A stretch of 64,000 nt of DNA from Longispora sp047121295 (GTDB taxonomy: Bacteria; Actinomycetota; Actinomycetes; Mycobacteriales; Micromonosporaceae). The notes beneath the pieces are model-generated. The model worked only from the letters and a program-made list of their open reading frames with translations, made no database searches and was not told the origin of the DNA. The stretch lies in contig NZ_CP139447.1 of NCBI RefSeq assembly GCF_047121295.1, forward strand, positions 4,774,001 to 4,838,000, in the 5' to 3' direction. The position numbers and the translations under genes were made by a program. This document shows, piece after piece, positions 43,063-50,154 of this stretch; positions within the stretch are counted from its first letter, which is position 1, and each line of letters begins with the position of its first letter.

Positions 43063-43762
43063 CGGACTACCCCCGCGTCTGCGGGGAGCACAATCGCTTG
43101 GGTTATGAGCCCGGCCAGTTACCGGGACCACCCCCGCATCTGCGGAGAGCACCCGTCCACAAGTTGCTTCCAGCCAGCACGGGCGGGACCATCCGCGCGT
43201 CTGCGGGGAGCACCCGACCCTCAGGACCAGCACCGTCCACATGTTGGGTCCACCCCCGCGCCTGCGGGGAGCACCGCCACGCCGCCGACATGTTCACCTT
43301 CGCGGTGGGACCACCCCCGCGTCTGCGAGGAGCACGCTCGGGCACGGCGACCCGCGCTCCACGCGCCGGGACCACCCCCGCGTCTGCGGGGAGCACCTGG
43401 CACCCGTGAGCCCGAGAATCGTGATGATGGGACCACCCCCGCGTCTGCGGGGAGCACAACGACTTCACCGCGCCGCCAGTGCCGATGGCGGGACCACCCC
43501 CGCGTCTGCGGGGAGCACCGGGCGCGGTCTCCGGGCGGTTGCCGACCATTGGGACCACCCCCGCGTCTGCGGGGAGCACGAGTTGGACCGGGTCCTCGCT
43601 GACCTGGGTACGGGACCACCCCCGCGTCTGCGGGGAGCACGAACACGGACCCCTCGAGCGCCTTGCGGATCAGGGACCACCCCCGCGTCTGCGGGGAGCA
43701 CGTCGCCACTGTCCGCCCGGGTGGCGTGCCGGAGGGACCACCCCCGCGTCTGCGGGGAGCAC
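43063..43762 (-). CRISPR. Type I-E CRISPR array 1: 12 repeats, 11 spacers
   Basis: Twenty-nine-base repeats occur every 61 bases (starts 43063, 43124, 43185 and so on to 43734) with 32-base spacers. On the crRNA strand (minus) the stem-loop is CCCCGC-AGAC-GCGGGG, flanked by GTGCT and GTGGTCCC. The seven repeats nearest cas2 are identical; the five leftmost carry one to several changes, so the leader is on the right and transcription runs leftward, away from cas2. Confidence 0.97.
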
Positions 43763-43814
43763 GCTTATTGACCGGGGGGTTCATAGCGACTGGAGCAGTT
43801 TTTCATTCACTTTG
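43763..43814 (-). promoter_or_regulatory. Leader of CRISPR array 1
   Basis: Reading on the minus strand, CAAAGTGAATGAAAAA (43799-43814) lies 36 bases before the first repeat, and GGTCAATAAG abuts it. Both elements recur in array 2 at the same distances. The box overlaps the last codons and stop (GAA TGA) of cas2. Confidence 0.7.
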
Positions 43815-44198
43815 TTGTGCCGGCCCGGGTGCTTGGGCTTCCGGAGCTGGGGATCTGCGTCCGAATCGGCGGCGTTTGGCCGCCTTGCTCCAGCCGTCGT
43901 CTAGCTGCGTGGTCGGTGCCGATTTGTCGTTGGGGCGGCGCATGAGGATGACGCCGTCGTGATCGACTGGTTCCCACTGGTGGTCGTGGACGCGGAACGC
44001 GAGTCGTTGTTCGCCGCGCTGTTGGTAGATCAGTATTGCGCGTCCGGGTCCGGCGAGTTCGACGACTCGGGTCCATAGGCGGTCGCGGACTCGGGCGCTG
44101 ATGTGGCCGACATAGATGCCTGCGGCGATTTCCAGGAGCCATTGGGTGAGGTGACCTCGGAGTCCTGCGGGGCAGGCTGTGAGGACGATGACGGTCAC
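43803..44198 (-). CDS. cas2: Cas2, type I-E (Cas2e), 131 aa
   Basis: The ferredoxin-like core begins TVIVLTACPAGLRGHLTQWL with the Cas2e hallmark EIAAGIYVGHISARVRDRLW, then AILIYQQRGEQRLAFRVHDH. The C-terminal 40 residues are a basic tail (SKAAKRRRFGRRSPAPEAQA). Cas2e forms the Cas1-Cas2 integrase core that inserts spacers. The GTG start overlaps the cas1 stop by four bases. The stop codon is part of the array 1 leader box. Confidence 0.93.
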   Translation of the reverse strand: MTVIVLTACPAGLRGHLTQWLLEIAAGIYVGHISARVRDRLWTRVVELAGPGRAILIYQQRGEQRLAFRVHDHQWEPVDHDGVILMRRPNDKSAPTTQLDDGWSKAAKRRRFGRRSPAPEAQAPGPAQQSE

Positions 44199-45136
44199 TC
44201 TTCGGGCCACTCTTCGTAGTTGGTGCCGCTGGCGACCTCGCCTGTGGTGTCGTCCCACAGGTTGACGATGTCACGGTTGTCGTCGGTGTCGTCAGTGCCT
44301 GACAGGAGGAGTCGGCGGATATCGATCACGCAGCGGGTGAGGAGCTTTGCGTCGTGTACCCGATCCCGTACGGCTCGTCGGGTGTCGCCGGGGATGTTGG
44401 TCGAGTCGGTGGCGGCGGTGTCGAAGGCGACCGGGATGGTGATTTCGGCTTTGTAGAGGTCGGCGATGTCGTAGACGAAGGATCGTTCATGGCCGGTGTG
44501 GATGAATCCAAGGCCCGGTGATGCGCCGAGGGCGACGATGACGGCGTGGACCATGCCGTACAGGCATACGTGTGCCGCGGACAGGGCCTGGTTGATGGGG
44601 TCGCTGTTGGCGAAGTTGGCCGGATCGTAGTCGCGGTTGTTCCAGGTGACGCCGGTGCGTTGGGCGTGTTGGCGGTAGGAGCGGCGGACCCGGGCGCCTT
44701 CACGGCCGCGGAGTTGTTGCATGGTCAGGGCTGTGGTGTCTTCGTCGGGGAAGCGCATGTCGTACATGGCGCGGGCGACGGCGAGTCGGCGGTCGCGGTG
44801 GGTGACTGCTTCGGCCTGGGCGACGAGGAGTCTGCTGGATCGGGCGAGGGATCGGCCGTGGGCGTAGTAGCGCACGCCTTGTTCGCCGACCCAGACGGCG
44901 GTGGAGCCGTTGTCCGCCAGGAGCATCATCGCCTGGTGGGTGATGCGGGTGCCGGGGCCGAGGAGGAGCACGCCGAGGGTGGCTGCCGGGATGTGGCGGG
45001 TGCCTTCGGCGTCGGTAGCGGTGATGGCATTGCTGTCGCGGTGGATGACGCAGCGCTCGAGGTACAGGAAGCTGATGCGGTCATCGGCCCTGACCAGGTC
45101 GGGCAGGTCAGGTGGCGGGACGCCGGGGATCTTCAC
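44195..45136 (-). CDS. cas1: Cas1, type I-E (Cas1e), 313 aa
   Basis: The N-terminal beta domain is DRISFLYLERCVIHRDSNAI. The metal-binding residues of the helical domain are visible in ALSAAHVCLYGMVHAVIVAL, GFIHTGHERSFVYDIADLYK (His and two Asp) and the preceding NANN-like GVTWNNRDY. Cas1 is the integrase that joins spacers to the leader-proximal repeat. The GTG overlaps the cas6e stop (GTGA), so translation is coupled. Confidence 0.95.
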   Translation of the reverse strand: MKIPGVPPPDLPDLVRADDRISFLYLERCVIHRDSNAITATDAEGTRHIPAATLGVLLLGPGTRITHQAMMLLADNGSTAVWVGEQGVRYYAHGRSLARSSRLLVAQAEAVTHRDRRLAVARAMYDMRFPDEDTTALTMQQLRGREGARVRRSYRQHAQRTGVTWNNRDYDPANFANSDPINQALSAAHVCLYGMVHAVIVALGASPGLGFIHTGHERSFVYDIADLYKAEITIPVAFDTAATDSTNIPGDTRRAVRDRVHDAKLLTRCVIDIRRLLLSGTDDTDDNRDIVNLWDDTTGEVASGTNYEEWPEE

Positions 45137-45798
45137 AGCGGCGCGAGGGTGAGCAAGCCGCAGCCGTAGGCCTTGGCGTGACCGAGTCCGGCGATCATGG
45201 TGTGGCGCAGTGCGTCGGCGTCGATGACTTCCAGAATCCCGTCGTAGGTGGCCGTGGCAAGAGTGACGGGTGACTGGCCGGCCCGGCGGGTGAAGGCACG
45301 TTGAGTGCGGGCGTGCACGATGACGTCGGGTACGCCGTCGGCGTTTTTCGAGATGGTGAACCCGCACCGTTCCGTTCTGTCGAGCAGCCACTGGGTCTGT
45401 TGTGCGACGGTGACGTGCCCGAACCGTTGGGTGGGGACGGTCGGGTCCTTCGGTCGTCCGTCACGGACCGGGTTCGCGGTGAGCCTAAACGCCCATGCCT
45501 GTCCTGCGGACAACGAGTTGAGCAGGCCCGCGTAGGGCCGGGTGACCCAGGTGGGGGTGCTGGGCCAGCCGGCCTGTTCCTCGAGGTGGGTGAGGTCGGG
45601 TTGGCCTGGGCTGACGATGTACAGCAGGGTGTCGTGGTCGGCCTGATCGACACGCCAGAGGGTGCGTTGCCCGTCGCGGGTGTGTCCGGTCGGGTCGGCG
45701 AAGCCGCTGAGGACGGCGGCGTGCATGGCCTGCGGGGTGCTCAACAGCTGGCGGGCGCCGCGGCGGGCTGTGTTGAACCGGAAGCGGCTCAGGTACAT
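45133..45798 (-). CDS. cas6e: Cas6e crRNA endoribonuclease, 221 aa
   Basis: Tandem RAMP ferredoxin folds. The general base is probably H26 in LLSTPQAMHAAVLSGF, the position found in Thermus Cas6e. The glycine-rich loop is GHAKAYGCGLLTLAPL at the C-terminus. It cuts the precursor RNA at the base of the repeat hairpin and stays bound. It must process repeats with two different loop tetranucleotides here, AGAC and GCCA. Confidence 0.95.
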   Translation of the reverse strand: MYLSRFRFNTARRGARQLLSTPQAMHAAVLSGFADPTGHTRDGQRTLWRVDQADHDTLLYIVSPGQPDLTHLEEQAGWPSTPTWVTRPYAGLLNSLSAGQAWAFRLTANPVRDGRPKDPTVPTQRFGHVTVAQQTQWLLDRTERCGFTISKNADGVPDVIVHARTQRAFTRRAGQSPVTLATATYDGILEVIDADALRHTMIAGLGHAKAYGCGLLTLAPL

Positions 45799-45801
45799 CG
45801 G

Positions 45802-46497
45802 TCATCCCTCCAACAGCAGCATGGGGTCGTGCCGGGGAACCGCGCGGGCGTGCGGATTGACGATCTCGGCGTGTTCGCGCACGACGAGCCGCCAGGCGTG
45901 TTCGCGTCGGGCGGAGTCGAAGCTGACCGGCTCGTCGCGGATCGTTTCGGTGACCGGGTCATCGGCGTCGGCGTCGCGCAGGATTTCGAGCCGGACGGTG
46001 CCCGGGTGAGTGCGGGCGTGCCACTGGGACGCCTGCCACGTCAGGTCACGAAGCACCTGCCCTGGGTGACCCTGTTGGGTGCCCATGCTGACGGGGATCG
46101 TTGGCGGGCACGACCGCCGGCCCAGATAGAGCGGGAAATGCGGTCGCCGAAGTGCGTCGTGCAGGCCGGCGAGGAGCTCTGCCGGGCCGCCGACGGCGGC
46201 GACGAACACGGCGTCGGCCAGGTAGTGCCGGTATGTCAGCGGCATGGTGCGCTGACCGTCCAGGGAGCGAGCGGTCTGGAAGTCACGGACGAGCTGACCT
46301 GGCTGGTCGATGCGCACCGCGAATGTCAGACCGAGCAGCTCGGTGAGCGGGTCGGTGCGTCGAAGCCCCTGGGCTGCGGCGAGCATCCCGATCACCCCAC
46401 TCTTGGTAGGGGCGATCTCCGTCCCCCGGTGAGCGAACCGGCTGCCCGCGCCCCACGACTGCAGCGGGCCGGCGAGGCGCAGGAGGAGTGTGTTCAT
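45802..46497 (-). CDS. cas5e: Cas5e, Cascade subunit, 231 aa
   Basis: It starts NTLLLRLAGPLQSWGAGSRF, the diagnostic N-terminus of Cas5e, followed by RGTEIAPTKSGVIGMLAAAQ and a central LTYRHYLADAVFVAAVGG. It caps the 5' handle of crRNA in Cascade. It is separated by three bases from cas6e and overlaps the cas7e stop by four bases. Confidence 0.95.
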   Translation of the reverse strand: MNTLLLRLAGPLQSWGAGSRFAHRGTEIAPTKSGVIGMLAAAQGLRRTDPLTELLGLTFAVRIDQPGQLVRDFQTARSLDGQRTMPLTYRHYLADAVFVAAVGGPAELLAGLHDALRRPHFPLYLGRRSCPPTIPVSMGTQQGHPGQVLRDLTWQASQWHARTHPGTVRLEILRDADADDPVTETIRDEPVSFDSARREHAWRLVVREHAEIVNPHARAVPRHDPMLLLEG

Positions 46498-47624
46498 GAC
46501 TTGGCGAGGCGCAAGGCCACCTCGTCGCCCAGGCCGACGACTAGGTCCTTGAACGCAGTGTCCTCGCCCATGACCGCCAGGTCTGCGGTCCGGTCACCGA
46601 CGCGGGAGACCCATGAGCGCACTGGCTCCTCGCCGTAGGTGCGTTCGATGTCGGCGGCGTAGGTGGCCAGACGGGCTGCGGAGCGCTGGATGCGCCCGGA
46701 CTGTTCGCTGTCTTGCACGGCGTCTTCGAAGGCGCCGACGAAGTTGATGGGCTGCGAATCGCGCAGCCGGACCACTACGGCGTCGGGCAGGGTGCGGTTG
46801 GCGAAGGTGTTCTGCTTGCCCGACGGCATGCTGGTGGCGAACGCAGTCACAAACGCTTCCACAGCACGGCGGGTGGCTTCGGCGTTGCCGAGGTTGTCGT
46901 GCAGGCGGTCGACGTCGACGGTGGCGTAGCGGTAGAGGGTCGAGGAGTTGAACTCCACCGTGCCGATCATGCCCGCGCCCTGCTCGGATGCCTTTTCCTT
47001 GCGGTCGTCGACGGCGGTGAAGTAGTCGAATTCGTTGTCCACGGCGTGCACGCTGATGGCGTGGGCGACCTGGGCAGCGGCGTCGACGTTGATGTCACTG
47101 AGGTCGGCCACCATCCGGCCGAACAGGGCGATGTCGACGGAGTGCTCGGCGTTGACCAGCGTCTTGAACAGCTTCGCGTCGGGTTCCTCACCCGCGCGTG
47201 CGGCAGCGACGGCGTTCTCGGCCAGGAGGTCGAGTTGGCGGCTGCTGAGGAACAGCAGGTACTCCGACTCCACCGCCGCGGGTTCCTGCTTGCCCTTGGC
47301 CGGCTTGGCCTTGTCCTTGATCAGACCGGCGGCCTTCAACGCGCTGGCCGCGAGCTCGACGGCCCGGTCGGCGAACTCCGGCTCGGCGGTGACGATGCGC
47401 CCTGCGAGGGACTCCCCCACCCGCTTGGTCCGCTCGCCCAGCTGCGAGCCGTCCAGCAGGGTGGCGAACGCGACCCGCACGGCACGCTTCCATGCTTGGC
47501 TGGACACGCGGGCGCGCCGGACGCCGCCGTACACGGCCGTCTTCGGCGAACCAGTGTCGTCACGGTTGAGGTTGCTCGGCGGGACGGTCTGCAGGATGTG
47601 GATGTCGACGATGGTGCGGGTCAT
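46494..47624 (-). CDS. cas7e: Cas7e (Cse4/CasC), Cascade backbone, 376 aa
   Basis: The N-terminus IVDIHILQTVPPSNLNRDDT and GSPKTAVYGGVRRARVSSQA are signature Cas7e sequence, as is ALFGRMVADLSDINVDAAAQ, followed by VDNEFDYFTAVDDRKE. Six copies usually coat the crRNA. The start overlaps the cse2 stop by four bases. No abnormality is seen. Confidence 0.95.
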   Translation of the reverse strand: MTRTIVDIHILQTVPPSNLNRDDTGSPKTAVYGGVRRARVSSQAWKRAVRVAFATLLDGSQLGERTKRVGESLAGRIVTAEPEFADRAVELAASALKAAGLIKDKAKPAKGKQEPAAVESEYLLFLSSRQLDLLAENAVAAARAGEEPDAKLFKTLVNAEHSVDIALFGRMVADLSDINVDAAAQVAHAISVHAVDNEFDYFTAVDDRKEKASEQGAGMIGTVEFNSSTLYRYATVDVDRLHDNLGNAEATRRAVEAFVTAFATSMPSGKQNTFANRTLPDAVVVRLRDSQPINFVGAFEDAVQDSEQSGRIQRSAARLATYAADIERTYGEEPVRSWVSRVGDRTADLAVMGEDTAFKDLVVGLGDEVALRLAKS

Positions 47625-48247
47625 GACTCGTCCTCCGGGGCGTTGCTGTCAGTCGTGATCGGTGTGCGGTGGTACTCGCGGCCCCACATGGCCCGTACCT
47701 TCGCCGGGCCGCCGGGCCGTTGGAACGCCGCGAGGTCGTCGGCGAGAAGGCCATAGTCGAGGGGGATGCGTTCGTCTCGCAGTTGCCGGATCAGGGCCCG
47801 GGCGTGATAGATCGCTCCGGGGAAGGTCGAGGCGGTGCCCAGGGCCGCGAATCTGCGACGTACTGCTTCGGCGTTCCCCGTTGCCTCGGCCAGGCGCCTG
47901 ATCGCCTGCCCGAAGCCGACGCCGTTGGCGTGTAGGCCCCGCTCACGGTAGGACTGCTGGTGCACCGCGTACAGCGTCAGGGCCGCGTGCATGGCGTGTT
48001 CGGGCGCGGTCGTGTCGTCGCCGAACATGTCCGGCAGGAATTGCGGGTCGACGGCGGTGACGTCGAGGATGTCGAACCGCGATCCGGCCACGGTCCCGGC
48101 GGCACTACGCAGCCGGGCCATGGTCGCCAGCGAACTCGGCAGCTCCTTGAGGTACTGGGCCTGCAGTGTCGACACGCTCTTGGCCACGTGGTCGCCGAAC
48201 GGTCTGCGGCGGCGGGTAGTTTGTCGAGGCGGGGCCGGGGTGGTCAT
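47621..48247 (-). CDS. cse2: Cse2 (Cas11e), Cascade small subunit, 208 aa
   Basis: The protein is all-helical, with KSVSTLQAQYLKELPSSLAT (typical first helix), HAMHAALTLYAVHQQSYRER and GLHANGVGFGQAIRRLAEAT. Cse2 dimers stabilise the non-target strand and the crRNA backbone. The ATG overlaps the cas8e stop (ATGA). A longer frame upstream lies entirely inside cas8e and is rejected. Confidence 0.93.
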   Translation of the reverse strand: MTTPAPPRQTTRRRRPFGDHVAKSVSTLQAQYLKELPSSLATMARLRSAAGTVAGSRFDILDVTAVDPQFLPDMFGDDTTAPEHAMHAALTLYAVHQQSYRERGLHANGVGFGQAIRRLAEATGNAEAVRRRFAALGTASTFPGAIYHARALIRQLRDERIPLDYGLLADDLAAFQRPGGPAKVRAMWGREYHRTPITTDSNAPEDES

Positions 48248-49890
48248 GTGTGCACCGCTTCCAGTTCGACGTTGGCGTTGACGTTTGCGGGGAGCCGTTC
48301 GACGGCCAGGGGTAGCGCCTGGTGCAGGCTGCGGCGGAACCACACGTCGGCCAGCCCGCTGCTGAACGGTTTGCCGTCTACGTCACGTCCCACCCACGCG
48401 GCCGGCCCTGCCGTGTCCACGAGCCGGTCGCCATGGGATCGCACTACCCGCAGCGCTACCTGTTGCCAGACGGTACGGGCGCGGGCCACGTCCATGTCGG
48501 AGTCCAGCGTCGCGACCCAGCGCCTGAACTGCTGGTCAAGGTCGGAGTACGCCGCCTGCGAGACGCGTTCGCGGGCGCCCTCGAAGCCTTTGTCCTCGCG
48601 CAGTCCCGCCGCTCGCAGCAGGTTCACGGCCAGCCCTGTCAGGCACTTCACGGCGGCTTCGGCGTCTGCCGCCGCGTCACGGGCCGCCACCGCGAGGTCA
48701 GCTGAGGCCAGTACCCGCGCCGACATCGTGAGGGTGTCATCGATCAGCTCGTCGATCACGGACTGCTGCGTGCCGTACACCGCCCCGACGGCGTGGAGTC
48801 GGACCCGGACCGAGGAGTCAAGGAACTCGCGGTTCGTCGCCGTACCCAACCACTCCAGCACGCCCGGGTCCACGACCGTGGGCGCGTCGGCCTGCCGGGA
48901 CCGACTCGCCGTGCCTGGCAGCAAAGACTCCAACCCACGCCACAACGCCCGACCGGCCAGGTGCCCACGCGGCACGTACACCGTGGGTATCTTGAGGGCC
49001 TTTTCCTGATTGGGGCTGCGGCGCCACGGCGACATAGGCTCCATCTGGTGCAGGTTGGCCACCGGCAACTTGTCACCGTTCGTGATCAGCACACCTGTGA
49101 CCGCCTCGGCATCGCCGAACAGGCGAATCCGTCGCGACTGCCAGGTGTACAGACTCAGCAATCCGGTCGGTTGCGGGCTGTCGCTGCCCGGCCCATCCGG
49201 GTCGCGCTCCCACGCGGGGGCGTCGTCGGTATCGCGGCGCACATAGTCCAGGCCGTCGGGCACCAGGTTCAGCAGTAGCGTGTCGTGGAGAGTGTCCCCC
49301 TCCACGAACAACCCACCTAGGGTGCCGGTGAAGCCGGTCCCGATCGGATAGCCCTTGCCACCCTTCACCCGGTCGTCATCAACCGCCCCGGACTTGATAC
49401 CGGACACGTCGAACGCCTGACAGTGCACCACCCACCGGGCCGCCTCCGCTGGGCGAAGACTACGCAGCTCCGCGCCCCACCGCCCAGTCAGGAACGGCTC
49501 ACCCGTGGGCACGTCAGCGATCAACCGCTCCAGCCCAAAGACCTCGTCCTTCGCGGTACGAAGGTCAGGCACCTGGAAGAACGGGGCCTGCCCGCTGAGC
49601 AGGTCAAACCGGTGCCGCCAGTCCTCCAAGTAGCCCTCGACATCAGCGAGAGGCAGCGTCTTCGCCGACCACAGCCGCTGCCACGCCCCAGGGCTCGACG
49701 GACCGTCAACGGAACGATGCAGGATCGCCAGGAGCACCCGCAGCACCGCGAACGACTGAGTCGGAAGCTCCCCGACCACAGCCCGAATCTCATTCGCCTC
49801 GGCAAACAGCTGCGGCACGGAAACTTCTTCTACCCGGCCGTTGAAGCGCTGAACCAGGATCCACGGACAAGAGGTCAGGTCAAAAGACAC
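48244..49890 (-). CDS. cas8e: Cas8e (Cse1/CasA), Cascade large subunit, 548 aa
   Basis: It opens SFDLTSCPWILVQRFNGRVE, typical of Cse1. The loop region KGGKGYPIGTGFTGTLGGLF, the following VEGDTLHDTLLLNLV, and PMSPWRRSPNQEKALKIPTV are conserved in actinobacterial members, and the C-terminal four-helix bundle is present. It recognises the PAM and recruits Cas3. It is the first gene of the six-gene Cascade/adaptation operon. The 264-bp gap to cas3 contains no gene and probably a promoter. Confidence 0.94.
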   Translation of the reverse strand: MSFDLTSCPWILVQRFNGRVEEVSVPQLFAEANEIRAVVGELPTQSFAVLRVLLAILHRSVDGPSSPGAWQRLWSAKTLPLADVEGYLEDWRHRFDLLSGQAPFFQVPDLRTAKDEVFGLERLIADVPTGEPFLTGRWGAELRSLRPAEAARWVVHCQAFDVSGIKSGAVDDDRVKGGKGYPIGTGFTGTLGGLFVEGDTLHDTLLLNLVPDGLDYVRRDTDDAPAWERDPDGPGSDSPQPTGLLSLYTWQSRRIRLFGDAEAVTGVLITNGDKLPVANLHQMEPMSPWRRSPNQEKALKIPTVYVPRGHLAGRALWRGLESLLPGTASRSRQADAPTVVDPGVLEWLGTATNREFLDSSVRVRLHAVGAVYGTQQSVIDELIDDTLTMSARVLASADLAVAARDAAADAEAAVKCLTGLAVNLLRAAGLREDKGFEGARERVSQAAYSDLDQQFRRWVATLDSDMDVARARTVWQQVALRVVRSHGDRLVDTAGPAAWVGRDVDGKPFSSGLADVWFRRSLHQALPLAVERLPANVNANVELEAVHT

Positions 49891-50154
49891 AACACCACCA
49901 GGGAAAGGTCCGCGAACACGGACAGTGAGGCCGACAGGCCGGAATCATCTTCTCCCCCGCCCCGAGCCGGGCCAAGGTGAAGTCGGATATTGGACGAAAC
50001 CGCTCTCACACGATGAGAAAACGCGCGATTCGCACGGGGCGACGGCCTCAGATGTCCCCGTGGCTGATCCCCGCCCTGCTGGGCTCCAGCGTCAGGGTGC
50101 GACCATCCGTGGCGAAGCCCGAATGTGCAGGTCCGCCGCTGGCCTGGCCTCAAG

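Noticed and set aside
43103..43784. Reading frames across CRISPR array 1 on both strands
   Set aside because: Same repeat artefact as in array 2.
46713..47756. A 347-codon plus-strand frame opposite cas7e
   Set aside because: Antisense shadow; cas7e is unmistakable on the other strand.
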